A stretch of DNA of 64,000 bases from Pomphorhynchus laevis (GCA_012934845.2 WNNJ02003587.1:45538-109537), one strand, 5' to 3'. Positions 21,056 to 31,429 are shown, counted from the stretch's first letter. The notes: generated by a model from the sequence alone, not told the origin. A program made the numbers and translations.

Positions 21056-22035
21056 ATGCATAATGACCAGGTAGAACTGCCAACAAGATTAGGAGGTCTG
21101 GGTTTACGGAGAACAACCAACCACTCAACATCGGCTTTCGTAGCCAGTGTCGCAAGAGTAGACTCCGTTCAAGGTCTCCCTTGTTCGCACTTTCCTGGTT
21201 TCGACTTCTCTTTTTCGGTTCTACTCCTCACATCCAAAGTACCAGCATCCGACGCGGAGCTCTTATCTCAATCAAACTTATCCTCGATTGTTACGAAAAT
21301 TTGCTAGTCAGATTAAATCAATTCGACAGAGCGAGGTGTTTGACCATCTCCCAACCGCACGCACCGACATGGCTACACGTAATTCCCAACGAAGTGTCAC
21401 GAACCGCTTTTCCGTCACCCCAATTTTGCGCCCTAATCCGTATGAGGTTAGGGATTCCATTAACGCCCAGCGCTTACAGATGCAGCCGATGTTACCGTCT
21501 CGGCGACCGCGATGGGTTGCACGCTCTAACTTGCCAGTTCGGAGACTTGGAGGCGTCAGGCATGATGCTATTCAGAACGTTATCTTTCGCGCCGATTAAC
21601 GAGAAAGGATGCACGTGAGGTTGGAAACGCGTTACCTCCTACCAGACTTATAGGAGAGACCGGAAGATATCCTTCTCTATGGGACCTACCCGAGGCTGTA
21701 GATTTCGCGCTGTCAAACCCATTACAACCGACTTTCGTATCGATGGCCGCAACGATCGGAGATTTGATAGCACACGCTTACGCAGAAGGCGTCAAACGTC
21801 GCAAGTATAAACAGCGATTGAGTCCACCAGCTACAACTTCAAACCAGCAGTAGTAGAGAGCTCGGAGGATAGAACGATAGGGCGAGGCTTTGGTCCGTAA
21901 AATCGCCACTTTTGAAAATCGGGCAGTAGGCACCCCTTACCCGATAGCAGCTACAAAGATATATCAGGAAGCATCGGTGGCCTTAATGTGCGAAAATGCG
22001 CGAGCGATTTTGGCTTCATTGGAAAACAGCTAAGT
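21056..22035 (+). pseudogene. Zinc knuckle and nuclease-like C-terminus of the PHD-RT element
   Basis: Open pieces are 21056-21307, 21181-21618 and later fragments. The knuckle CSRCYRLGDRDGLHALTC changes frame into GGVRHDAIQNVIFRAD, a motif order (C-C-H-C, then RHD) typical of RLE-type LINEs. Further on, VDFALSNPLQ and the basic YAEGVKRRKYKQ match the nuclease-like region. The final segment YQEASVALMCENARAILASL ends in TAA near 22032. Frame changes lie near 21545, 21615 and 21850. Confidence 0.72.
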
Positions 22036-22090
22036 AGCAGTAGCTACAGCCGCAATCATGTCCCTCCCAAGGAGACATTAACGACATTTT

Positions 22091-22345
22091 TTGGGACGAC
22101 GAAACCTCACGTCATTAACGACAGAAACTAATCTACAAGAGACAATCAAAGAGGTGGTTGCGGATAACAAGGGATCCTTTGACTTTACCGAATCCCTCAA
22201 GATGACAGGCACGAAAATGAGGGAAACTGACAGCGAGGGGGAATACTGCGAATCCTTCAAGGTTTTCGATAAGGACGAGAACGGTTTCACATCGGCATCC
22301 GAGCTACAGCAAATCATGACCAACCTAAGAGAAAGTTGGTATTAA
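22091..22345 (+). pseudogene. Calmodulin-like fragment (EF-hands 2-3)
   Basis: The frame matches calmodulin from about residue 37 to 116. [11 protein letters not shown] aligns with the linker before EF-hand 2. [13 protein letters not shown] is loop 2 with its first Asp lost (Val). [11 protein letters not shown] is the central helix. [17 protein letters not shown] is EF-hand 3, with the ligands D, D, N, S and E all present. MTNLRESWY then ends at TAA, so loop 4 is missing, as is EF-hand 1. It starts about 60 bp after the stop of the PHD-RT element. No splice sites are visible. Best read as a truncated retrocopy or a gene remnant hit by the retroelement; Ca2+ sensing function is not expected. 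Confidence 0.88.
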
Positions 22346-22374
22346 TTATTTATTATAGCACTGTAATTTTGTTT

Positions 22375-22863
22375 TTTTTTCAAATTAAATTATGTAATTA
22401 AAAAACTTTTCACCTTATAAATTGAGTTTACAAATTGTGATGAAACATATTTTTAAGATGTAAAAGTAAATCAAATGCTGAGTTAGTTATTTTATATTGC
22501 CAAAGCTTTTGCCGCGTTACGGCTTCGTCAGTGGATCATTGTAATTTTATATTATCAACAAAATTGTTTTAAGCAGTTTGAAATGGTTAAAGAAAGTTGT
22601 TTTAACCGGTTAATTGTTTAACTGATTAGTGGCTCACTGTAATTTACTTTAGATAAGTGTGCTATATTTGATATTATATGATATGCATGAATGCTAATAC
22701 AAAAATTTTTTAATAAGGAAATAACATATCCTTATTATATATAATATATCCTGATATATAATAAAAGTTATGTATTTTTTTTCTTTTTTCAAATTAAATT
22801 ATGTAATTAAAAAACTTTTCATCTTATAAATTGAGTTTACAAATTGTGATGAAACATATTTTT
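22375..22863. repeat. Direct-repeat pair enclosing a hammerhead-like motif
   Basis: An ~80-bp block (22375-22454) recurs at 22784-22863 with one or two differences (CAAATTAAATTATGTAATTA...GATGAAACATATTTTT), 409 bp apart. Between them, on the minus strand near 22530-22505, is CTGACGA-AGCCG-TAACG-CGGC-AAAA, a hammerhead-like core with the final GAAA changed to AAAA. Penelope-like elements carry hammerheads in such long terminal repeats, and Penelope-like coding remnants follow at 22980. Confidence 0.6.
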
Positions 22864-22979
22864 GCATGAGCATTCATTAACATTAACTAAAACTACCATT
22901 AACCTACTTATTCAATAAGCAAACGAACTTATTCAAGTAGACTTATTCTTAACGAAACCAATATTAATGACAAAGAAGG

Positions 22980-23320
22980 TGTATATATATGAACATTAAA
23001 TTAACATTAGCTAAAACTACTATTAATTTATATCGTAAAGATGTCATATTTAAATTTACAATAAATATATTTTTGCATGATCATTCATGCATACCATATA
23101 ATATAAAATATAATACATTAAATAATGAAATTTTAAGAATTGCAACAATATGTAATGATATTGGCTTTCCTCAAATGATTTAAATAATTTAATAGATGCA
23201 TATTTTAAACTAGGTTACTGTAAAAATAACATCAAGCAGAAAATAGTAAAATATATAAATCAACACAATAATATAAAGAATAAATTTAATCTCTTGTGGC
23301 AAATTCTTATGGATGGGTAA
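22980..23320 (+). mobile_element. Penelope-like element fragment 1
   Basis: The frame 22989-23183 reads HDHSCIPYN...NNEILRIATICNDIGF and, after a frame break, continues with a GYCKNNIKQKI-like segment. This matches a copy at 24406-24669. The pattern IPY...RI...C.D...F...GY resembles the region just downstream of the RT thumb of Penelope-like retroelements. That assignment is inferred from pattern only. Confidence 0.5.
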
Positions 23321-24189
23321 TAAATAATATACTTTGCATTGTTCAAAATTACATTCAGATCAAATTAAATCTTTATATGGCGAATCATTCCCGAGAAAAA
23401 ACACACAAATTGTTCGGCTGTCTGAGCAGTCCTCTTCAAATAATTGTAATTTTTATAACCAATACAATTGTTTTAACTAGTCAATACACTTTGTATTAGA
23501 ATAAGACACTTGATAATCAAATTTCATCAATATGGCATTAGCATGTATTTGTTTCCGATGCTATGTTAGGGTGAGGAATAAGGACCGAAACAATAATATA
23601 GCAGTTCGTTCTGATAAATATCCTGACACGGAGGATTATTACTGGAAATTATTACAGACTCAAGCAAAATACGATTTTATTTTGTAAACATGCTTTCGAT
23701 CTTTTAGATCCTTTCAAGTTGCAATACTTACAATTTACACGTTGTATATAATACAAAACAATCAGGAAGAATTATGCATATAAAGTAATTCCGATTTCGT
23801 TTGTAAGTGGTAATTTCAAATTCTAATTGCTATTGTTGTTGGTCATCACTACGTTGTGGGTTGCTATGTATAGATTCCTTGATTAAACGTATGCACATAT
23901 CGTCTTTCGATAAACGTAAAGTTTGAAAAAATCCAATTACGTAGCCTGTCTGGATAACGTGATTTGCAAAAGCTAATGAAGTTTCACTCGTTTCAAAGCA
24001 TATCGGTGTTGACCTACGCATGTATTGATTGTTTGATTAGTTTGACCGATTTGACTGATTTGTAGCTACTCTATATTAATAATTCTTTCTTATCGTTTTG
24101 TATTATATACAGCGTGTCAATTGTAAATGTTGCAACTCTAAAAGGATCTAAAATATCGAAAGCTTATGTACAACAAAATCGTATTTTCC
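23321..24189. other. AT-rich repeat debris
   Basis: This contains a GGACCGAAAC block (near 23590) in a CAATATGGCATTAGCATGTAT...GATGCTATGTTAGGG context that recurs at 24725-24780 and, inverted, at 35640-35720; it is probably the flank of the Penelope-like family. 23830-24021 is open on the minus strand for 63 codons without recognised homology. Confidence 0.45.
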
Positions 24190-24960
24190 TTGCTTCTATA
24201 ACTTCAAAATCATTTAAATAATTTAATACATACATATTTTAAACTAGGTTACTATAAAAATAAAATCAAACAGAAAATAGTAAAATAAATAAATCAACAA
24301 TAAATAAAGTTACCTTAGATTGAATATTTTTAGGAATGGATAATAAATAAAATACTTTGTATTAGAATATAATAAATTTAATCAGAGGAAATACGTAATT
24401 AACACATGTATAGTCCCGCTGTTATGTTTACACTAGTTACTATAAAATATAATAGATTAAATAATGAAATTTTAAGAATTGCAACAATATGTAATGATAT
24501 TGTCTTTCTTCAAAATCATTTAAATAATTTAATAGATACATATTTTAAACTAGGTTACTATAAAAATAACATCAAACAGAAAATAGTAAAATATATAAAT
24601 CAACACAATAATATAAAGAATAAATTTAAACTCTTAAGTGGCAAATTTTTATGGATGGATAATAAATAATATACTTTGTATTAGAATAAGATACTAGATA
24701 GTTTTATCAGAGGAAATACATCATTAACATGTATTTGGCCTCGCTGCTATGTTGGGTAGAGGAGTTACGGGCCGAAACATGATAACATAGAGGTTCCTTC
24801 TGATGACCTCTAATCCTTATTCTGATACAACGTCTGTTATTTATTAGTCAATTCATAAAAATGACGTTTATTTTAAATTTCATTTTTTATTTTAACTTGA
24901 TATAAGTTTGTAAAATCTTATAACAATTATTTATAATTATTTATTGTCTAATAATAAATA
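24190..24960 (+). mobile_element. Penelope-like element fragment 2 with flank
   Basis: 24406-24669 encodes NEILRIATICNDIVFLQNHL and YFKLGYYKNNIKQKIVKYI; a shorter piece of the same sequence sits at 24205-24300. The flank 24690-24850 carries GGGCCGAAAC, CTGATGA (near 24800) and ACGTCTG, with a strong hairpin AGAGGT...ACCTCT between GAAAC and the CGTC. These are the ingredients of a hammerhead, in degenerate form. The flank is repeated inverted at 5180-5375. Confidence 0.5.
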
Positions 24961-25000
24961 ATAATCGCTAACGATTTGTCTACTCGCTGACACACCGATT

Positions 25001-25590
25001 ATGTGTGCCAAGGCTATGAGTATGGTATATTTGATTCGCCGAACGTTTAGTTTTCTGAATTCCTACTCATTTAAATCAATTGCAAATGCATTCATTCATC
25101 TCAATTTTCATACCCTAGAACGGTTGATTAATCCACTTGACTTGAAAATGTGCTGCGGGGCAACAATGCTCGTTCATTCAGTAAAAGTTCTATATGGGAA
25201 CAGACCCAGGGCTCTAGATATGCCTTCTATACGCAATCTTCGCGATTTGTGAGATATGTGCCTGACGTAAGAGATATTTCGTAAAGAACATCACGTTCTG
25301 TGTAGACTGTTGAATATTCGATCAACCCCGAACTTTACGGGGTCATTCCCTTCATCTCAGTCGTCGCCGAATTGTACGGACCAAGACAATTCAATTTGAA
25401 CAAAGAATTGTGAATCCATGGAATCGTTTGAGCAAGCAGACAGTTAGCTCAGCTTCACATAAACTATTCAAATGGCGAATTATTTTGAATTTAGATTTAT
25501 CTTTTTTCTTTTGCTTTTATAATGTACACGGTGTGCAACTTTGAGCCTTGCTTGTAATGTTATTGACAAAATAATAATTATTATTAAATT
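25001..25590 (+). mobile_element. CR1-like LINE, 3' fragment
   Basis: The first 83 codons (KAMSMVYLIRRTFSFLNS...SIRNLRDL) match the region after the RT thumb of CR1-like LINEs. Frame-shifted continuations read LNIRSTPNFTG and NPWNRLSKQTVSSASHKLFK, the usual C-terminal NxWN...FK end. A 3' UTR and an AATAATAATTATTATT tail (25570-25590) follow. Confidence 0.7.
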
Positions 25591-27590
25591 TTGATTTATA
25601 GATTTAGCATTATTATTTTTATTTATTTTTATATATTTATTTTTAATTTAATTATTTTATTTTTAAATTCGTAGACTCAATTAGCTGATTTTGATTTATT
25701 CTAATATAAAGTATGCTATTTACTATTCATCTATAAAATAATTAAATATTAATTATATAATTATATGAAACCCCTATTTTAAGGGCTTCATATACAGGTA
25801 TAACAAGGAGCTTAAATAAATAAGTTATATAAACAATTATAAATTTTATTTTTATCATTATTTAATCTAAATTTATCCTTTTCTTAGCATTTTCAATTAA
25901 ATTGAAAATTGGGAATTGCAGATTGCTGAATTTTGGTTTAAATGTCTTCAAGCCAAGCTGTAGTTTGTCAATCTTTTCATATGGAACTTCGATTTTCTGA
26001 AATGCTTAACACAACGTAGTTTTTGTGTTGTTTTTAATTTTCGACCGTATTTTAAAACAATATAAGTATGAGATACAACACCACTGCGCTTCACAATTAT
26101 CCACATAGCAGTCAAGGATAAAAGTCAAGCAGTTCATGTACATTCAAATTTATTTTCTTTTATGTCTAATTTGTATTTTCAACTTCAACGCGTTTAAATG
26201 TTTTCTCTGTATTCGCCTCACCGTTGTTTAATTTCACTTAAGTGTTGAAAATCCGTATCAAGATTATGCTTTATATTCCGGTAAAAAGTTTATCAGCAAT
26301 TCAGAATTTCAATATCGTCTACAATTACATTGTCGCGAGTACCATTTCGCAACATAGTAAAAGTTGCGAAATGCTTCTCGTCATATTTCTCATCATACAT
26401 ATACATAAAGTCTAAGCTAGTTAAATGAGTCTTGTAAAATGCTTTCACCTTAGCACACTAACGTACGTCCAGCTGTCTACGAATAGGTTATTTATTATAT
26501 TCGATTACTAGTTTACTAACATAATAATTCACTAGGCTTAGTGAATCAACCCTTTCTAAAATTTTCTTGTTAATATACGGAGTCTTGTTAAATGCTTTCA
26601 CCTTAGCATGTTTCGTTTAGCATCGTGAGGAATTGCTGGTGTCTTTACAGTTATCACAAAAACAGTTGAAACGTACCCGTATGACTGCTGGGTGGTTAGG
26701 AGCGTCTCGGAGTGATACATTAGACTGATAGAGCTGATGATCGAAGTCCAGTTATTTAGCAGCACATATGGATTTAAAATCAATCGTAGCCAGTTTTGGC
26801 TCCTGGACCACAGTTACAAGCGATTTTTCGCACTACCAATTTATAAAAAACGTATTCCTTTCGGAATTCTGTGAGAAATTCAGTGCCCTCGTAACTAATA
26901 GATACGCATTTGTGCATATAAAGAATAACTAGAAGGTCCACACACGCCAACAAGCCAGTAAAAAAGCTTTATACACCTGAATTTCGTTTAGCTCGTGAGG
27001 AATTGCTGCTGTCTTTACAGTTATCACAAAAGCAGTCGAAACGCATCCTAACCACTTCATCCGACTGACGATGACTGCTGGGTGGTTAGGAGCGTCTCGG
27101 AGTAATACATTATATATAATTTGTTTGAGAAGGATAGCAGGAGAGAATAGCAGGCGGCAGTATCAAACAACAAGATATAGATAGGTTTGATTCAACCAGG
27201 ACTGTCTATTACACCCATCTGCTTCTATATATAGAGAGAATTTCATGCTTCAACACTGCAAGACGGCATACCGTTTTGGTTTTGAAAAGCCTAATCAGTT
27301 GCATATATATAGGTGAAAATACTGCGGACAATTTACTGATTACCTTATATTAATTTGTAAACTTTAAGTTTTTTTTTGATCAGGCAAAACAGCTTATCAG
27401 CTAACGCCTTGTATGAAATAATAATATATTTATAGATAAATAAATATCTAAAAAATAAATAAATATTATTATAAATAATATTTATAGATAATGAATAGAT
27501 CAACTACGAGAAAAAATTATTTTAAACTTATTTCGAAATTATTGTATTACAATATCAATCATTGAAAGTTTTTATATTTATCAGTTTTAT
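25591..27590. other. Intergenic AT-rich stretch with short repeats
   Basis: No gene is supported. Contents: an ATTTTCAATTAAATTGAAAAT inverted repeat near 25890; a direct repeat TNAAATGCTTTCACCTTAGCA at about 26435 and 26588; and two hammerhead-like repeats (26620-26725 and 26985-27110). Confidence 0.55.
26620..27110 (+). repeat. Two related hammerhead-like repeat units
   Basis: Units near 26625-26725 and 26992-27108 share GTGAGGAATTGCTG, TCTTTACAGTTATCACAAAA, CAGT(T/C)GAAACG and TGACTGCTGGGTGGTTAGGA then GCGTCTCGGAG. In the second unit GCAGTC-GAAACG is followed by CTGACGA-T-GACTGC (perfect six-pair stem II with one extra base). CGCATCCTAACCAC can also pair with GTGGTTAGGAGCG, so two competing folds exist. 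The first unit has lost the CTGACGA box. Confidence 0.45.
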
Positions 27591-27644
27591 ATTGTGCTAA
27601 TAAATGAATTAATTAATAATTCTGTTAATTCTGATAATTCGGAT

Positions 27645-28266
27645 AATTCTGTTACTCACACTCTCTCTTGTCGTCTATCTAGCAAGACAATAATCAGACA
27701 CAATGCGATTCGTGATCTCCATGCGAAACTTGTTATCAGGTGCAAGTCAAAATATCGTAACCGAGCCTCTGCTGACACCAATAGAATCAAATTATTCATT
27801 TGAAAAGGCATCTACTTGCAAAGACCGCAATGCTCGTCTAGACTTGGCTTGTACTGGTTTATTTGTTATCCCGACAATGCGAACGTTCTTTGACGTTTCA
27901 ATTTTCAACATCCACGCTCCGTCAAATGCCTTACGCAGCCCAGAGAGCACATTTGTGTATCACGAGAACAGAAAGCGTGCGAAGTATGTAGAGCGTGTAA
28001 ACACATTCGAACGAGCTGGATTTGCTCCCTTGATAATTTCCTCTTCTGGAGGTACTGGAGTTGAAATGAGTGCAGTGCTGAAGCGGGTAGCAGCATCGGC
28101 TACCGCTAGAGGGAATCGCTCATACGCGGAAAACATAGCGAAGTTACGTCGCCAAATAGGAGTCTCCCTCGCAAAAATGTGCTCTCTGGCGTTCCGCATA
28201 CCACGATCAACACAAAATTCATATAAAAACTGGTATAATACAAGGCCCATTTGCGGGCAACCTTAA
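27645..28266 (+). pseudogene. Orphan RT-associated nuclease-like domain
   Basis: Starting in one frame with HTLSCRLSSKTIIRHNAIRD (zinc-knuckle end and RHN motif) and shifting into the frame of 27703-28266, this shows NARLDLACTGLF, TFFDVSIFNIHAPSNALRS, FAPLIISSSGGTGVEMSAV and a helical end with LRRQIGVSLAKMCSLAFR. The same order (HALSC, RHN.RD, RLD, FFDV..FNP.A.S, PL+FS.GG) occurs at the C-terminus of a widespread class of animal RT polyproteins. RLD and FFDV could supply nuclease acidic residues. The RT itself is absent. It ends 200 bp before exportin-5. A copy of the same domain is at 50803-51160 (minus). Confidence 0.7.
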
Positions 28267-28462
28267 ATGTATAATTATTATATTGGAACAGTTAAAAAAA
28301 TAAATGAATTAATTTGAAATTTGTTACTATCGACACTATGCTATAATCTCGGTTTCTCTTATGACATTATCTTAATATTTTAGATCTATTACTTCTCAAT
28401 AAGACTCGAATTTTTGATTAAAATGTCTTAGTAAATATAGAAATCAGTTACCTGTAGCGAGC

Positions 28463-31024
28463 ATGAACGATATTATCTGGAGAGCATATGAAAAATCAAT
28501 CGATCCTAACGCACCAACAAATGAACGTAACGAAGCGCTAAAAGTATGTGAAGACTTTAAAAGCAACCCTGATGTGTGCATACCTCTTGCAGTACAATGG
28601 GCACAGTGTAGTGACGCAAAAACATGTTTTTTTGGTCTACATTGCATTGAACATGTGATTAAAAGTCGTTGGTCAAAAATACCGGTTGACTTTCAGCGAG
28701 CATTAAGACATTCAGTTGTTGAATTACTAAAAACTAAACGTTCCGAAGCCTATTTGTCAACGATGTTGTCGAGATGCTTATCGCATATTATTATACGTGA
28801 TTGGCCTCAAAGTTGGCCAGATATGTTTAATGAATTGGAATCTCTGGGTGAAGTGACTGCATTGAAAATATTTCTTGAAGAAGTATATTTGTATGACTCC
28901 ATTCCTACATCAAGACGTAGAGAGCTTACGCAAGCCATTCAAAGCAATTTACTGCCTGTTTTATTTCCACAGCTTTTATCGGTTCTGCAAAACGATAACA
29001 GTTCTGATGATCAAGTGTCTTTGGTTCTCTCTATTCTGTTGCCCATTTCCCATACATGTCCTGACCCAAGTATTTTACTCATATCGTTGACCAAGCACGT
29101 ACTAAATGCAAGCAACCGTAAAGCAGTTATCGATTGCATACAGAAATTATTGAGGAGTGGTAGCGGACGAAAAAATCTCCCGGTTGTGGATTCATTACTG
29201 CCTATAATCTATAAAATTATACCTTTAAGCGATGAAGACACGGAACTAATGGATGATTTTGCCAGTTTACTTTTTTGCATCTACTCATACGATCAAGATA
29301 AATTTAAGCAAGCCTTAGGATGTTGCGATATTTTAAAAAAAATTTTGATTAGTGAGGATTATGCTCTAGAATTTACAGACTCTTATTTTAATTTGATGAG
29401 CATGTTGTGCGATTGCCTTTCTCAAATCTGTATTGATTATGAAGAAAACCTAACATATTTATTAGCCACCAGCCTTAAATTGGCTATAAAGCCAATCGGT
29501 CGAAATGCAGATGTGGATGAATCTAGAAATATATCTCGCATTCGTAGTGCTGCTCAGAAGTTTTGTATGTCTATGGCATTAATAAAACCTGATATATTTA
29601 TGGCTAAATTATCTAAGGAAATTAACAACGCACAATGGGATAGTGCTAGTTTCATGCTTCAATCTACTGAGTCCAATAATGTTAATGCTCATTTGATACA
29701 GGAGGTAATTAATAACTTGTATAAAAGTGAAACTCATCAACATAATGAGACTGATCGGTCAATGACAAATTTTCTTCAGCTTGCATTTAAGCATGCGTCT
29801 CCTATGCTACAGTCTAAAATGCTTATCGATCTTATCAATGGAAATGACGAGCAAAGTGGTATGTCGTCTTTACTATCACTGACTCGTGATCCATGCTGTC
29901 AGAATTCAATTCGTTCACAACTGCCTCTTTTGCTAAATCGTCTTACTTCATTGCAAGATTGCCTTGCTGTTTCAATGATGGCGGAGGCGATTCTGTTGTT
30001 GGTGAAGACGGATGAAGTTGAAGTGGCAAATGTACTTTCAGTTATTTTGCAGCCATGTACAGTGATATTCGACGGGAATTACGATCAATCAAAATTACAA
30101 TCTTACTCTATTGCCTTACATTTACTTACCTCGATTGCCCGATCATTGTCAGACACCGCGGTTGGCCGGTCGAATTTAAAGCAGTTTATTGAGCCAATGA
30201 TTCAGCTTGCACACAGCTCTACAAACGAAACATTTGCATCTAAAGCTTTGGAGTTTCTTTCTGCTTGCGTGTCTGCTGCAAGTAATAATAGTGAACAGCT
30301 ATTCATTCCGGATGAAGCATTTGCTCAGTTAATGCTTCAGAACCAACAAAGCCGACCAGAACTCCAGAGAAGCTTACTACGACAGATCGCAATGCCGCTC
30401 GTAACGAAAGAGTATCACTTATATAAAGATTTTATTCAATTGCTACTTCTAAATATGCCGAGGATAATAGAAAATGCTTATCTAAAAATCCCAGATGATC
30501 TGTCTCCAGAGCAGGATAGTGAAGAGCGGCAGAAATTAGCCTTGTTAACAAGGGATTTGGTAGAGCTTATCAGAAAGGTATGCCAACCTGAAGATTACTT
30601 GGAAAAATTTAATTTCAACATTCAATTAATAATTGGCATGTGCTTTCAAAGTTTGTACATATTTCAAGATTCGGTAGCTATTCAACGTCTCATTCCGGTG
30701 TGTACGAAATTTCTAAAATTTTTTCAATCTGACATGGAGCTTCCTGGATTGCTATGTTGTTTACGTTCGTTAAAGACATATCTTCAAACAGACAGGGAAG
30801 TATTGGGACATGATCTCACTGTACTGGCAAGTCAGTTATTTGATAAGATTCTTAATAGATTGGGTATCGATGCAACAACTGAACTTGTTCAAATGCAAAT
30901 ATGCGCAATGATAGAAAAAGATGACGTTTTAAAATACTATGAAGGTGTTTACAATAATGATCTCAATGATAAAAAACGAAAGAAGATTACAGAGATTTTA
31001 TTTAAAAAAGCACTGCAAACATGA
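28463..31024 (+). CDS. XPO5: Exportin-5 homologue
   Basis: An uninterrupted 853-codon frame starts at ATG 28463; the N-terminus lines up with the start of known exportin-5 proteins, supporting this start. Residues 20-170 match the importin-beta N-terminal region: EALKVCEDFKS, FGLHCIEHVIKSRW, RDWPQSWPDMFNELESL and SRRRELTQAIQSNLLPVLF. The rest is helical HEAT-type repeat sequence. Exportin-5 carries pre-miRNA and other double-stranded RNA from nucleus to cytoplasm with RanGTP. Vertebrate members have about 1,200 residues; this one is shorter and has no introns, unlike the intron-bearing gene at 57-60.7 kb. It may be a natural compact gene or a retrocopy, but no disabling change is seen. AATAAA-type signals follow at 31205-31242. 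Confidence 0.9.
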   Translation: MNDIIWRAYEKSIDPNAPTNERNEALKVCEDFKSNPDVCIPLAVQWAQCSDAKTCFFGLHCIEHVIKSRWSKIPVDFQRALRHSVVELLKTKRSEAYLSTMLSRCLSHIIIRDWPQSWPDMFNELESLGEVTALKIFLEEVYLYDSIPTSRRRELTQAIQSNLLPVLFPQLLSVLQNDNSSDDQVSLVLSILLPISHTCPDPSILLISLTKHVLNASNRKAVIDCIQKLLRSGSGRKNLPVVDSLLPIIYKIIPLSDEDTELMDDFASLLFCIYSYDQDKFKQALGCCDILKKILISEDYALEFTDSYFNLMSMLCDCLSQICIDYEENLTYLLATSLKLAIKPIGRNADVDESRNISRIRSAAQKFCMSMALIKPDIFMAKLSKEINNAQWDSASFMLQSTESNNVNAHLIQEVINNLYKSETHQHNETDRSMTNFLQLAFKHASPMLQSKMLIDLINGNDEQSGMSSLLSLTRDPCCQNSIRSQLPLLLNRLTSLQDCLAVSMMAEAILLLVKTDEVEVANVLSVILQPCTVIFDGNYDQSKLQSYSIALHLLTSIARSLSDTAVGRSNLKQFIEPMIQLAHSSTNETFASKALEFLSACVSAASNNSEQLFIPDEAFAQLMLQNQQSRPELQRSLLRQIAMPLVTKEYHLYKDFIQLLLLNMPRIIENAYLKIPDDLSPEQDSEERQKLALLTRDLVELIRKVCQPEDYLEKFNFNIQLIIGMCFQSLYIFQDSVAIQRLIPVCTKFLKFFQSDMELPGLLCCLRSLKTYLQTDREVLGHDLTVLASQLFDKILNRLGIDATTELVQMQICAMIEKDDVLKYYEGVYNNDLNDKKRKKITEILFKKALQT

Positions 31025-31199
31025 TGGATTTATCTACTTCTCTCTGTGTGTACAATATCTCCGTTCGATTTTAATTGTTATTTTTAATACTTTAAAAATA
31101 CTTTTAATGGGCATTCAGTATTGAAATTATGCAGTGATTGCAATTTAAAGCATTAATTAATTTTTAAGTTACTGAAAGTGTATTTTAAAATGCTCTTTT

Positions 31200-31245
31200 T
31201 ATCAAAATAATAAAACCGTAAAATTAAATAGGTTTGTTAAATAAA
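31200..31245 (+). terminator. Candidate polyadenylation signals of exportin-5
   Basis: AATAAA-containing runs occur near 31207 and 31238, about 190-220 bp after the stop codon in AT-rich sequence, a plausible 3' UTR end. Confidence 0.45.
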
Positions 31246-31429
31246 GTAAATCAATAAGAAACCGTCTTTAATTATTTGGCTTAATCATATTTTAAGTCAA
31301 ATACTTCGACATCATCAAAAATTCAACGAGTTTCGAAAGCAAGTAACATATTTGGAACACTTAATTATGATAGAAATTTGTGTATTCAAATTACTGCCTT
31401 CTCAGCAAAATGTTATTGCCTTCTGTAAA

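Larger units (their letters stand above)
18625..22080 (+). mobile_element. PHD-finger/RT/nuclease-type retroelement, decayed
   Basis: This long degraded element encodes, in order: a zinc finger and PHD-like finger (18625-19407), a conserved helical segment MLARKGNYREGMQRLMS (near 19665-19715), RT (19909-20900), a zinc knuckle CSRCYRLGDRDGLHALTC (near 21480-21535), RHDAIQNV and a nuclease-like C-terminus DFALSNPLQ...YAEGVKRRKYKQ (near 21700-21815), ending in YQEASVALMCENARAIL (near 21965-22015). The architecture resembles RLE-type, often site-specific LINEs (R2/CRE/Utopia-like); the exact clade is not established. At least five frame changes are present. Confidence 0.8.

Noticed and set aside
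22331-22345. Missing fourth EF-hand as a natural short calmodulin
   Set aside because: Loss of the first Asp in loop 2, absence of EF-hand 1 and of any normal start make a truncated pseudogene more likely.
27905-28250. Minus-strand frames of 63-96 codons upstream of exportin-5
   Set aside because: They are shadows of the nuclease-like domain on the plus strand.
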